Below are positions 1 to 7,271 of a stretch of 28,884 bases of DNA, piece by piece. The stretch lies in assembly GCA_026225015.1 (NCBI GenBank), contig JAMFRY010000137.1:1-28884 (forward strand), in the 5' to 3' direction. Each line of letters opens with the position of its first letter. Position 1 is the first letter of the stretch. The position numbers and the translations under genes are program-made. The notes below the pieces were generated by a model. It saw only the letters and a list, made by a program, of their open reading frames with translations, ran no database searches and was not told where the DNA came from. The DNA comes from Alphaproteobacteria bacterium. GTDB lineage: Bacteria > Pseudomonadota > Alphaproteobacteria > Acetobacterales > Acetobacteraceae.

Positions 1-1172
1 ATTTTCTCTGGGCGTTTCTCGATCTGTTCACTAAGCGCAACTATGCGATCGGCGCCATCGTGGTGATGGTCGTCATCGGTTCCCTCGGTTGGTATGTCGG
101 CCGTGACGTGCAGATCGGAGATTTGAAACCGGGCGCGCCGGAACTGCGCCAGGATTCGCAATATAACCGGGATAACGCCTTTATCGTGAAGAATTTCGCG
201 ACCGGCAGCGATACGTTCATCGTGCTCACCGACACGCCGGTCAGCGGCTGTGTCGATTACGATGTGCTCGCCACCATGGATCGGCTGCAATGGCGGCTCA
301 ACCAGATGCCGATTGTTGGGTCCACGGTTTCAGCCGCGAGTTTTGCAGACAGCATGTTCATGCTGATGAGCGAAGGCGCGCCGAAATGGTACGGGCTGGA
401 ACCGGTCTCGGATGTTCTGGGTGGTATGGCGCATGTCATGCCGGACGGCTACCTGAACTTCAGCTGCACTTTCGCGCCGATCTATATTTCATTAACCGAT
501 CATAAGGCAAAGACGCTTGAGAGCATCACCAACGTGGCGCAGAACTTCATCAACGACCCCGCCAATAAGGGTCCCGACTTTAAAATGTCGATCGCCGGCG
601 GGAATGCCGGCATCGAGGCGGCGACCAATATCGTCATCAAGCAGGCAAACCGGGACATGCTGTTGCTGGTTTACGGCGTAGTCATTCTATTCTGCCTGAT
701 CACTTTCCGCTCCTGGCGGGCGGTAATCTGCGCGGTGGTTCCGCTCACCATCACATCCATTCTGGCGCAGGCCTTGATGGTGTGGTTGGGCATCGGGGTG
801 AAGGTAGCCACGCTGCCGGTCACCGCCCTGGGTGTGGGCATCGGCGTTGACTATGCGCTCTACGTGCTCAGCATCATGTTGAAAAATCTGCGAGCCGGCG
901 CCTCGCTGTCGGAGGCGTATTACTCCACGCTGCTCTTCACCGGGCGGGTGGTGATTTTAACCGGAATCACCTTGGCGACGGGCGTGGCGACCTGGATTTT
1001 TGCGCCGATCAAGTTCCAGGCGGATATGGGCCTGCTGCTCTCCTTCATGTTTCTCTGGAACATGCTGGGCGCGATGATCTTGCTGCCCGCTCTGGCCTAT
1101 TTCCTGTTGCCGCCAAAATTGTTCAAACCTTCGCAACAGGCGGCGCCGGCTATCCCCGAGCCTGCCCATTAA
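1..1172 (+). CDS. RND/MMPL-family exporter, C-terminal part (5' truncated by window edge)
   Basis: The reading frame is open from base 3 with no stop, so this is the end of a longer gene; 389 residues are visible. It shows the second half of an RND/MMPL permease: a membrane segment near residues 14-35, a periplasmic domain of about 170 residues, then five hydrophobic segments from roughly residue 220 onward. The fourth-helix signature GIGVDYALYV is clear. Members of this superfamily use the proton gradient to move hydrophobic molecules or lipids across the inner membrane. The C-terminus ends in a short Pro/Ala-rich cytoplasmic tail. It converges on the TetR gene at 1245. A transport role for the neighbouring catabolic genes is inference; the substrate is unknown. 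The family call is strong, but the gene's 5' partners cannot be seen. Confidence 0.88.
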   Translation, partial: FLWAFLDLFTKRNYAIGAIVVMVVIGSLGWYVGRDVQIGDLKPGAPELRQDSQYNRDNAFIVKNFATGSDTFIVLTDTPVSGCVDYDVLATMDRLQWRLNQMPIVGSTVSAASFADSMFMLMSEGAPKWYGLEPVSDVLGGMAHVMPDGYLNFSCTFAPIYISLTDHKAKTLESITNVAQNFINDPANKGPDFKMSIAGGNAGIEAATNIVIKQANRDMLLLVYGVVILFCLITFRSWRAVICAVVPLTITSILAQALMVWLGIGVKVATLPVTALGVGIGVDYALYVLSIMLKNLRAGASLSEAYYSTLLFTGRVVILTGITLATGVATWIFAPIKFQADMGLLLSFMFLWNMLGAMILLPALAYFLLPPKLFKPSQQAAPAIPEPAH

Positions 1173-1218
1173 CGGAAAGCACGCAGAGGCGATGACCCAA
1201 ACCTCCCTGGAGCAAGGC

Positions 1219-1240
1219 CGCGCGCAAAAAAAGACGCGCG
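1219..1240. terminator. Possible intergenic hairpin between convergent genes
   Basis: CGCGCG arms at 1219-1224 and 1235-1240 flank a 10-base A-rich loop, between the exporter stop (1172) and the end of the convergent TetR gene (1245). There is no U-tract after the stem in either direction, so termination is only a positional guess. Confidence 0.25.
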
Positions 1241-1244
1241 AGGA

Positions 1245-1820
1245 TTAGCCGCCGGCCGCCAAGCGGGCGACGGCGAGCGCTTCCTCAAGCACGTCGCGTA
1301 TTCTGCCTTCGTTCCAATTTCGCTGGTCAACGAGCATTTGCAGTGCCCGCCCCTGGATAATCGCATTCAGCAACTGACCCGCCCTATCGAGATCGGTCTT
1401 CGACGCCGTCTGCGCCTGGAGGAGTCGCTGAAGGTACCCCGTTCCTATTCTTGTACTATGCGCCAGCAGTGAGGCGAGTTCGGCGTTGCGGGCCGCTTCG
1501 TCCCAGAACGCCAGATACGCCTTCCACCGGCGGATATTTGCAGCGCACCACGGCACCATGGTCAGCAATGCGCCAATTGTATTCGTAGGGTCGCGCTGCA
1601 ACGCGTCCTCGATTTGCCGCTCGCCTTCGGCCGAGAGAACCTGGAACGTCCAGATCAGCAGCTCCTGCTTGTCGACGAAGTAATGGGTGATTGCAGTTGT
1701 ACTGCAAGCTGCCTCCGCGGCGATCCGCCTTATCGTTGCCGCTTCCAGCCCCTCGCGGGCGATAAGGTCTATGGTAATCCAGGCGATATCGCGGCGGCGG
1801 CTCTCATGATCGATGGCCAT
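1245..1820 (-). CDS. TetR/AcrR-family transcriptional regulator
   Basis: This 191-residue protein has the standard TetR architecture. An N-terminal helix-turn-helix lies at about residues 8-55 (TIRRIAAEAACSTTAITHYF, then DKQELL), followed by an all-helical ligand-binding domain whose Trp-rich stretch (PWCAANIRRWKAYLAFWDEA) resembles BetI-like members. The ATG at 1818-1820 gives a normal length. The gene is divergent from the flavin-monooxygenase/P450 operon starting at 2032. The 210-bp gap contains an inverted repeat (1883-1899) that could be its operator. Local repression of that operon, relieved by a pathway substrate, is the usual arrangement for this family but is inferred here. The ligand is unknown. 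Confidence 0.9.
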   Translation of the reverse strand: MAIDHESRRRDIAWITIDLIAREGLEAATIRRIAAEAACSTTAITHYFVDKQELLIWTFQVLSAEGERQIEDALQRDPTNTIGALLTMVPWCAANIRRWKAYLAFWDEAARNAELASLLAHSTRIGTGYLQRLLQAQTASKTDLDRAGQLLNAIIQGRALQMLVDQRNWNEGRIRDVLEEALAVARLAAGG

Positions 1821-1882
1821 TAGGCATCATTGCGACATGATCCCGGAATCGGCAATCGGCGGACGAATCGCCAACAGAGTCA

Positions 1883-1899
1883 CCGGTCCAGCATACCGG
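1883..1899. promoter_or_regulatory. Candidate TetR operator, inverted repeat CCGGT-N7-ACCGG
   Basis: A 5-bp-arm inverted repeat with a 7-base spacer lies in the divergent gap between the TetR gene and the monooxygenase operon. Read on the minus strand, TATGCT inside the repeat could act as a weak -10 for the TetR gene, which would allow autoregulation. The arms are short, so chance is possible. Confidence 0.35.
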
Positions 1900-2003
1900 C
1901 TCATTTTGTAATAATAAAACGGCTGTCTTTTACTTATCTATTGGGGGGTGATAGGGCTTCAATTCGATAAACTGGGCCAGCCGCATTTTCCGCGACTTGG
2001 CCC

Positions 2004-2009
2004 TATAAT
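2004..2009 (+). promoter_or_regulatory. Candidate -10 box (TATAAT) for the oxidative operon
   Basis: A perfect TATAAT lies 22 bases before the ATG at 2032 in the otherwise AT-rich divergent gap. No good -35 is visible 16-18 bases upstream. That suggests either activator dependence or a chance match; the leader would be very short (about 15 nt). Confidence 0.35.
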
Positions 2010-2031
2010 AGCGGCATAGGGTAGAAATTTG

Positions 2032-3192
2032 ATGAGCATTGCAACCCTCGAGCATGGGCTGTTTATCGCGCCATATCACGATATTACGGAAAGCCCGACA
2101 ATCGCCCTGCGGCGCGATATCGAGATCGTCGAATGGGTGGAAAAACTGGGCTTTACCGAGGCCTGGTTCGGTGAGCATCATTCGACCGGCTGGGAAGTGA
2201 TCGATTCGCCCGAGCTAATGATCGCCGCGGTGGCGGAACGCACCTCGCGCATCAGGCTTGGCACCGGGGTGGTCTCGATGCCCTATCACAACCCGCTAAT
2301 GGTCGCGAACCGCATCCTGCAACTCGATCACATGACGATGGGGCGGGTGATGTTCGGCATGGGTCCTGGCCTGCTGCCCACCGATGCCGACATGATCGGC
2401 GTTGATGTACGAACCCTGCGGGAAAAATTATCTGAAGTCGCCGAGATCATCGTGCAGCTGCTCTCGGGCGAGGAGGTGACGCATGAGACCTCCTGGTACA
2501 AGCTTAAGGCGGCGCGCACGCATCTGCTGCCCTATTCCAAGCCGCATCCGGAGATCGCTGTCGCCAGCGCGGTGACGCCTTCGGGCGGGATGCTCGCCGG
2601 CAAACATGGTTTTGGCTTGCTCTGCGTCGCCGCCACGGAGCGCGCCGCCTTCGACGTGCTGGACGAGAACTGGAAGATCGCCTGCGAGGTCGCGGCCGAG
2701 AACGGCAAGGCGATGAATCCGACGAAATTGCGCCTGGTGGTGCCGATGCATATCGCCGCCAGCGCTGAGCAGGCGCGCGCCGATGTGGCGCATGGCCTGC
2801 CGCGTTGGTGCGAATATTTCGATCGCGTGGCGCCCGCCGGCATGCGCGGGCTGACGGCCGGCGATCCGGTGGAGCTCCTGGTCAATTCCGGCCGAGCGGT
2901 GATCGGCACGCCGGAGGATGCGATTGCGATGATCGACAAGCTGCGCGCCAAGCAAGGCGAATTCGGGGTGATCCTGTTCCAGGCGCATAACTGGGCGGAT
3001 TGGGAACAGACCAAAAAGAGCTATGAACTGTACGCGCGTTTCGTGATGCCGCATTTCGCCGGCACCAACCGCAATCGGCAATCCTCCTATCATGACCTTG
3101 CCGGCGCAATCGACCGTTTGGAGGCGCAGCGCAGCGCCGGCGCCGCGGACGCATTCAAAAAGTGGAACGAAAAAACCGGGCGAAGCGTATAG
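2032..3192 (+). CDS. Luciferase-like (LLM-class) flavin-dependent monooxygenase, limonene-monooxygenase type
   Basis: This 386-residue protein has the bacterial-luciferase TIM-barrel pattern. The N-terminal strand GLFIAPYHD and the EAWFGEHHSTGWE motif are followed by RIRLGTGVVSMPYHNPLMVA and the glycine-rich FGMGPGLLPTD. Length and motif spacing resemble LimB-type limonene 1,2-monooxygenases and relatives, which use reduced FMN supplied by a separate reductase to oxygenate hydrophobic substrates. The ATG at 2032 was chosen over the adjacent TTG (2029). It is the first gene of a five-gene operon, ending 22 bp before the P450 gene. No flavin reductase gene is visible nearby. The family is sure; limonene or another terpene as substrate is only a similarity-based guess. 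Confidence 0.88.
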   Translation: MSIATLEHGLFIAPYHDITESPTIALRRDIEIVEWVEKLGFTEAWFGEHHSTGWEVIDSPELMIAAVAERTSRIRLGTGVVSMPYHNPLMVANRILQLDHMTMGRVMFGMGPGLLPTDADMIGVDVRTLREKLSEVAEIIVQLLSGEEVTHETSWYKLKAARTHLLPYSKPHPEIAVASAVTPSGGMLAGKHGFGLLCVAATERAAFDVLDENWKIACEVAAENGKAMNPTKLRLVVPMHIAASAEQARADVAHGLPRWCEYFDRVAPAGMRGLTAGDPVELLVNSGRAVIGTPEDAIAMIDKLRAKQGEFGVILFQAHNWADWEQTKKSYELYARFVMPHFAGTNRNRQSSYHDLAGAIDRLEAQRSAGAADAFKKWNEKTGRSV

Positions 3193-3214
3193 GCCCCATC
3201 CCAGGAGGACGGAA

Positions 3215-4438
3215 ATGCCAAAAGGTGCCGAGTTGGAGCTTCCCTTCCTCACCATGGAGGAGGACGCTTTCGCAGCCGATCCGTTTCCGCATTTCGCTAT
3301 GGCGCGGGCGCGGCATCCTTGGTTGGCGCGCTGGAAGCTGGGCTATGTGGTTACGGATTACCAGGCGATGCGCGATCTTTTCGTCAAGGAAGACCGCATG
3401 CGGATGATGTTTGACAGCATCGTCGAGATCATGGAGGCAAAAGGCACGCGCTGGGGGAATTTCCAGGAACGTCACATGCTCAGCATGATGGGTGAGCAGC
3501 ATCGGCGAGTCCGCGACGTGCTGGCGCCCGCTTTCACGCCGCGCGTGGCGAACCACAACCGCGCACTGATGCGGGACGTTATCAACACCCTGCTCGATGC
3601 ATGGCTGCCGGAGCAAAGCTTCGATTTCGAGGAATTCGCCTCATACTTTCCCATCACCGTGATGTGCCGGATGATCGGCGCCTCGCCCGAGGTGATTCCT
3701 GGCCTGCGTTCGGCGATGGAGGCAATCGGGCTCAGCACCAGCATGGACCCGCGCTGGCTGCCCGCGATGCAGGAAGGTGTCGCGACGATGGAGGATTTCG
3801 TTGACGGGTTGATCGCCGGTCGCCGCGCGCTACCGCACAGCCTTGAGGAGCCGAACCTGCTCGACCTGCTGATGCAAGCGAATGAAGATGGCGGGATAAC
3901 CGATCGTGAACTGGCGGACGTACTGATCTTCCTGTTCGTCGCAGGGTACGACACTTCGAAGAACATGCTGACCCTCGCCTACTGGGAATTGCTGCAACGT
4001 CCGCAGATGTACCGGCGCGCCGGAGCGGATTACGACTATGCTGGTAGGGCGATCGAGGAAACATTCCGCTATCACGCCACCGCCTCCAACCAGCGCATCC
4101 TGAACGAGGATATCGAATATCGCGGCGTCGTGCTGGAAAAGGATTCGATCCTCTGGTTTCCCTTGAGTGTGGCCACCCGCGACGAGCGTTATGCCGAGAA
4201 CGCCGATAATTTTGATCCGGAGCGCAAGCGCGCCACAAGGCATCTCGGCTTTGGCCTCGGTGCGCATATCTGCCTTGGCCAGTATATCGCCAAGGCGCAG
4301 ATCCAAGAGGGGCTGCACGAGATCTGCCGGCGCATCCGCAATCCGCGTTCGCCTGGCCCGCTTGGCTACCGGCCGTTCCCAGGCACCTGGGGCCTGCGCG
4401 GTCTGCCCATCACCTTCGACACGCAAGCCTTCGCCTGA
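3215..4438 (+). CDS. Cytochrome P450 monooxygenase
   Basis: The ATG at 3215 follows a strong AGGAGGA ribosome site (3203-3209) and gives 407 residues, typical of soluble bacterial class I P450s. The frame also runs open upstream but lacks such support. All hallmarks are present: the I-helix oxygen-activation motif AGYDTSK at residues 243-249 (Ser where many have Thr after DT), the K-helix ETFR at 282-285, and the heme loop FGLGAHICLG with Cys353 as the expected thiolate ligand. Such enzymes need a ferredoxin and ferredoxin reductase, and neither is encoded in the window. It lies between the luciferase-like monooxygenase and an SDR, which fits hydroxylation followed by alcohol oxidation. Substrate unknown. 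Confidence 0.95.
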   Translation: MPKGAELELPFLTMEEDAFAADPFPHFAMARARHPWLARWKLGYVVTDYQAMRDLFVKEDRMRMMFDSIVEIMEAKGTRWGNFQERHMLSMMGEQHRRVRDVLAPAFTPRVANHNRALMRDVINTLLDAWLPEQSFDFEEFASYFPITVMCRMIGASPEVIPGLRSAMEAIGLSTSMDPRWLPAMQEGVATMEDFVDGLIAGRRALPHSLEEPNLLDLLMQANEDGGITDRELADVLIFLFVAGYDTSKNMLTLAYWELLQRPQMYRRAGADYDYAGRAIEETFRYHATASNQRILNEDIEYRGVVLEKDSILWFPLSVATRDERYAENADNFDPERKRATRHLGFGLGAHICLGQYIAKAQIQEGLHEICRRIRNPRSPGPLGYRPFPGTWGLRGLPITFDTQAFA

Positions 4439-4473
4439 CCGCGCCATAGCAGAAGATCGAATTGGAGATTTGA

Positions 4474-5406
4474 ATGGAACAACTTCGTTTCGACGGCCGT
4501 ACCGCCATTGTCACCGGCGCAGGCGGCAATCCCAGCCTGGGACGGGCGCATGCGCTGCTCCTGGGTGCGCGCGGCGCCAATGTCGTGGTCAACGATATCG
4601 GCCGGGACCCGGAGGCGCGGCATTATCCGGGCGAGGCTTCGGCCGAGGCAGTCGCCGAGGAAATCCGCGCGGCCGGGGGCAAGGCCATCGCCAGCTTCGA
4701 TTCCGTTGCTTCCCCGGAAGGGGCAGCCGCCATCATCCGTACCGCGCTCGATACCTTCGGCCGGGTCGATATTTTGGTAAACAATGCTGGCATCTCGATC
4801 GGCGCGCCGTTCGACGAAATCAGCGTGCGCGATATCCAGCGGCATATCGATGTCAACCTGATGGGCGCGATCTGGTGCAGCCAAGCGGTCTGGTCGCTTA
4901 TGAAACGGCAAGGCTATGGCCGCATCGTCAACACTACCTCCAGCTCCATGACTGGCTTTGCCAACCAGGCCGCCTATTCTGCGGCCAAGGGTGGCGTCTG
5001 GTCGCTTACCCGCGCCTTGGCGGCCGAAGGCGGACCTTTCGGCATCAAGGTCAATGCGGTTAGCCCGGGCGGCTATACAAGGCTGGTGATCGCCACGCTC
5101 GAAGCGGATTCGCCGCTGCTCGCCCATTCGCAGGCGAATCTGCCGCCCGAATTATCGTCGCCGGCGGTCGCTTACCTGGCGCATGAATCTTGCCCCGCGA
5201 CCGGCGAATGCATCGATTCCGTCGGCGGCGAGGTGCAACGCTGCTACGTCGCGCGCAGCCGGGGGTTTGCCGAGCGCGATCACAGTATCGAGACCATCGC
5301 TGCGCGCTGGGACGAGGTCATGGACGAAACCGGTGCGTCGCGCGTCGGCCTGGCCGACATGGACACCTCCGCCTGGCGCCTGCGGCCATATATCGCAAAA
5401 TCCTGA
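4474..5406 (+). CDS. Short-chain dehydrogenase/reductase
   Basis: This 310-residue SDR has the cofactor loop TGAGGNPSLGRAHA at residues 14-27, NNAG at 103-106, and a catalytic Ser around 156-158 with Tyr168 and Lys172 (YSAAKGG). The expanded glycine loop with PSLGRAHA resembles the SDR domain of peroxisomal multifunctional enzyme type 2 and bacterial 3-hydroxyacyl-CoA/hydroxysteroid dehydrogenase relatives. The C-terminal tail of about 60 residues is longer than in minimal SDRs. GGAG at 4464-4467 supports the ATG. It follows the P450 gene by 35 bp and precedes the GST gene by 35 bp. The natural reading is oxidation of an alcohol made by the upstream oxygenases, or of a hydroxyacyl-CoA. The class is certain, the substrate is not. 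Confidence 0.93.
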   Translation: MEQLRFDGRTAIVTGAGGNPSLGRAHALLLGARGANVVVNDIGRDPEARHYPGEASAEAVAEEIRAAGGKAIASFDSVASPEGAAAIIRTALDTFGRVDILVNNAGISIGAPFDEISVRDIQRHIDVNLMGAIWCSQAVWSLMKRQGYGRIVNTTSSSMTGFANQAAYSAAKGGVWSLTRALAAEGGPFGIKVNAVSPGGYTRLVIATLEADSPLLAHSQANLPPELSSPAVAYLAHESCPATGECIDSVGGEVQRCYVARSRGFAERDHSIETIAARWDEVMDETGASRVGLADMDTSAWRLRPYIAKS

Positions 5407-5441
5407 GCGCTGTTCACCGAATTTGAAATGGAGCCTGCACC

Positions 5442-6098
5442 ATGATCACCGTCCACCATCTCAGCAATTCACATTCGCATGTTGTGCTCTGGCTACTGGA
5501 AGAACTGGGCGAGCCCTACGAGATCGTGCAGCATCAGCGCGACCCGTTGACGGCGCGTTCGCCTGAATCGCTTCGAGCGATTCATCCGGCCGCCAAATCA
5601 CCCACCATCGAGGACCAGGGCGCCGTGATGGTCGAATCCACCGGGATCATCCTTTATATCCTCGAGACCTATGGCAAAGGCCGTTTGCGGCCGGCTCCGG
5701 CAACCGCGGAAGCGATGCAGTTCTTCCAATGGCTGACCTTCATCGAAGGCTCCGCCAAGGGTCCGCTATTGCAGCAATACGGGCTCGGCCGTCTCCCGCC
5801 CGAAGACCCAGTGCGCAAAATGGGCGAAGACACGGCGAAGAAGGTCTTCACCCTCCTCGATGATGCGCTTGAGGGCGAGGATACCATCGTCACCGGCCAG
5901 TTTACCGCGGCCGATATCCAGCTGACGTTTTTCGAGGAACTCCTGGAGGGATCGGGCCGAATCGAAGCCTTTCCGAATTTGCAGCGCCATCTCGCCGCGA
6001 TGCGTCAGCGCGAGGCCTATCAGCGCGCCGAGGCGAAAGGCGGCCCGGTAGGGCTGAAGCAGTTGATGTCCGGCGTCGCGAACCGGGCGCGGGGATAG
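5442..6098 (+). CDS. Glutathione S-transferase family protein
   Basis: This 218-residue two-domain GST has an N-terminal thioredoxin-like domain (residues 1 to about 80). That domain includes WLLEELGEPYEIV, a cis-proline region AAKSPTIEDQ, and the glutathione-binding EST motif in VESTGIILYILE. An all-helical C-terminal domain follows, with TAADIQLTFFEE typical of the N-capping region. GGAG (5430-5433) precedes the ATG. Bacterial GSTs in catabolic operons open epoxides, cleave ethers or remove reactive intermediates. An epoxide product from the upstream monooxygenases would be a logical partner, but that is inference. It ends 2 bp before the next gene, indicating tight co-transcription. Confidence 0.92.
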   Translation: MITVHHLSNSHSHVVLWLLEELGEPYEIVQHQRDPLTARSPESLRAIHPAAKSPTIEDQGAVMVESTGIILYILETYGKGRLRPAPATAEAMQFFQWLTFIEGSAKGPLLQQYGLGRLPPEDPVRKMGEDTAKKVFTLLDDALEGEDTIVTGQFTAADIQLTFFEELLEGSGRIEAFPNLQRHLAAMRQREAYQRAEAKGGPVGLKQLMSGVANRARG

Positions 6099-6100
6099 GT

Positions 6101-7261
6101 TTGACCGGCGCGGCTGACATAATCGACCGCATCGAATCGCTTCGCCCGCTGATCGAAGCGCAAGCCGATGTGAACGACGACGCGACAGAACTATCCGCCG
6201 ATGTGATCGACGCGCTGGAACAAGCGGAGCTGTTTGCGCTTACCGCACCTTCAAGTCTCGGCGGCGCCGAAGCACATCCCTCGGCGGTGATCGAGGCGTT
6301 GCGCAAGCTCTCTTATTTCGACGGTTCGACCGGCTGGCATTGTCAGGCCGCGTTGACCGGCGTGGCGGTGGCCGGGGCCTTTCTGGGCGATCGCGCCGTG
6401 GACGAGATTTTCTGCTCCGGTGGCCGCGCCACCTGTGCCGGCCAGGCGGCGCCCTCAGGCAAGGCCGAGCGCGTTGGCGATGGTTATCGCATCAGCGGCA
6501 GTTTCAGCTTCGGCAGCGGCTTGCCCAATGCATCCTGGATCGTTGGCGGTTATATCCTGCACAAGGATGGCAAGCCGGCGCTGGGGGAAAACGGCCAGCC
6601 GGTAATGCTGATCGCAGTAGCGCCGCGCGCAAAAGTTGAAATATTAGGAAACTGGAACGTCCTGGGCCTACGCGGCACGGGCAGCTATGATTTCCGAGTC
6701 CCGGAACAGATCATCCACGAGGATTTCGCCTTCGATGCCGGGGCGCCGCAACCCAAACGCGGCGGCGCGCTGTACCGCATGGGGTTTTTGGCGATTCCGC
6801 TGATGTGTCACGCGGCATTTGGTTTGGGTTGCACCATGCGGGTGATGGAAGAATGGATGATCCATGCGCGTGCCAAGCGGCGGGTGAATGGCGGGAGTAT
6901 CGCCGAATCCGAAACGTTCCAACGGGACCTCGGCGTTGCGCAAGCGCGGCTGCGGGCGGCCGAGGCCTATATTCGCAATAATTTCACACAGCTCTTCAAA
7001 GCCGGCGGGCAGGGAGAAATTCCCGACGGCCTGACGCTGGACGCCAGGCTGGGCACCTCGAACATGATTGCGCTGGGGGCGCAGATCGCGCAGCGGGCTT
7101 TCACCTCCAGCGCGACCACGGGTTTACGCAACGGCAACCGCATCCAGCGCTGCTTTCGCGACCTGCAGGCCGCCAATGCGCATTTTTTGACGGGCGAACA
7201 ATCCTTCATCGACGCCGGCCGCAGCCTGGCAGGAATTTCCGGCGCGCCGCCGGGGTTTTAG
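6101..7261 (+). CDS. Acyl-CoA-dehydrogenase-fold flavoprotein (ACAD or HpaB/HsaA-type monooxygenase component)
   Basis: This 386-residue protein starts at TTG 6101, two bases after the GST stop and with GGGATAGG just upstream; no better ATG exists nearby. The sequence follows the acyl-CoA-dehydrogenase fold: an N-terminal helical domain (WHCQAALTGVAVAGAFLGD), a central beta domain (YRISGSFSFGSG, then NWNVLGLRGTGSYDF), and a C-terminal helical domain. The WxxLGxRGTGS-type stretch and the lack of an obvious catalytic Glu region resemble two-component flavin monooxygenases of the HsaA/DszC/HpaH-like group as much as true dehydrogenases. Which reaction it performs cannot be settled by eye. It is the last gene of the operon; an insertion sequence begins 10 bp downstream. 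Confidence 0.85.
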   Translation: MTGAADIIDRIESLRPLIEAQADVNDDATELSADVIDALEQAELFALTAPSSLGGAEAHPSAVIEALRKLSYFDGSTGWHCQAALTGVAVAGAFLGDRAVDEIFCSGGRATCAGQAAPSGKAERVGDGYRISGSFSFGSGLPNASWIVGGYILHKDGKPALGENGQPVMLIAVAPRAKVEILGNWNVLGLRGTGSYDFRVPEQIIHEDFAFDAGAPQPKRGGALYRMGFLAIPLMCHAAFGLGCTMRVMEEWMIHARAKRRVNGGSIAESETFQRDLGVAQARLRAAEAYIRNNFTQLFKAGGQGEIPDGLTLDARLGTSNMIALGAQIAQRAFTSSATTGLRNGNRIQRCFRDLQAANAHFLTGEQSFIDAGRSLAGISGAPPGF

Positions 7262-7262
7262 G

Positions 7263-7271
7263 GCGCGATAG
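7263..7271. repeat. Left copy of 9-bp target-site duplication of the IS element
   Basis: GCGCGATAG here matches ACGCGATAG at 8416-8424 in 8 of 9 positions, directly outside the two inverted-repeat ends. A 9-bp duplication is what the IS903 group of the IS5 family produces. Confidence 0.65.

Noticed and set aside
3092..3214. Longer P450 start overlapping the end of the flavin monooxygenase gene
   Set aside because: No ribosome site there, the extra 41 residues are unlike P450 N-termini, and AGGAGGA precedes the ATG at 3215.
2428..3255. Long minus-strand reading frame (275 codons) opposite the flavin monooxygenase gene
   Set aside because: Arg/His/Gly-rich composition, no family motif, and fully opposite a clear gene; a shadow frame of high-GC DNA.
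4366..5127. Minus-strand frame (253 codons) opposite the P450 end and SDR
   Set aside because: No motif and low-complexity shadow composition; the plus-strand SDR is unambiguous.
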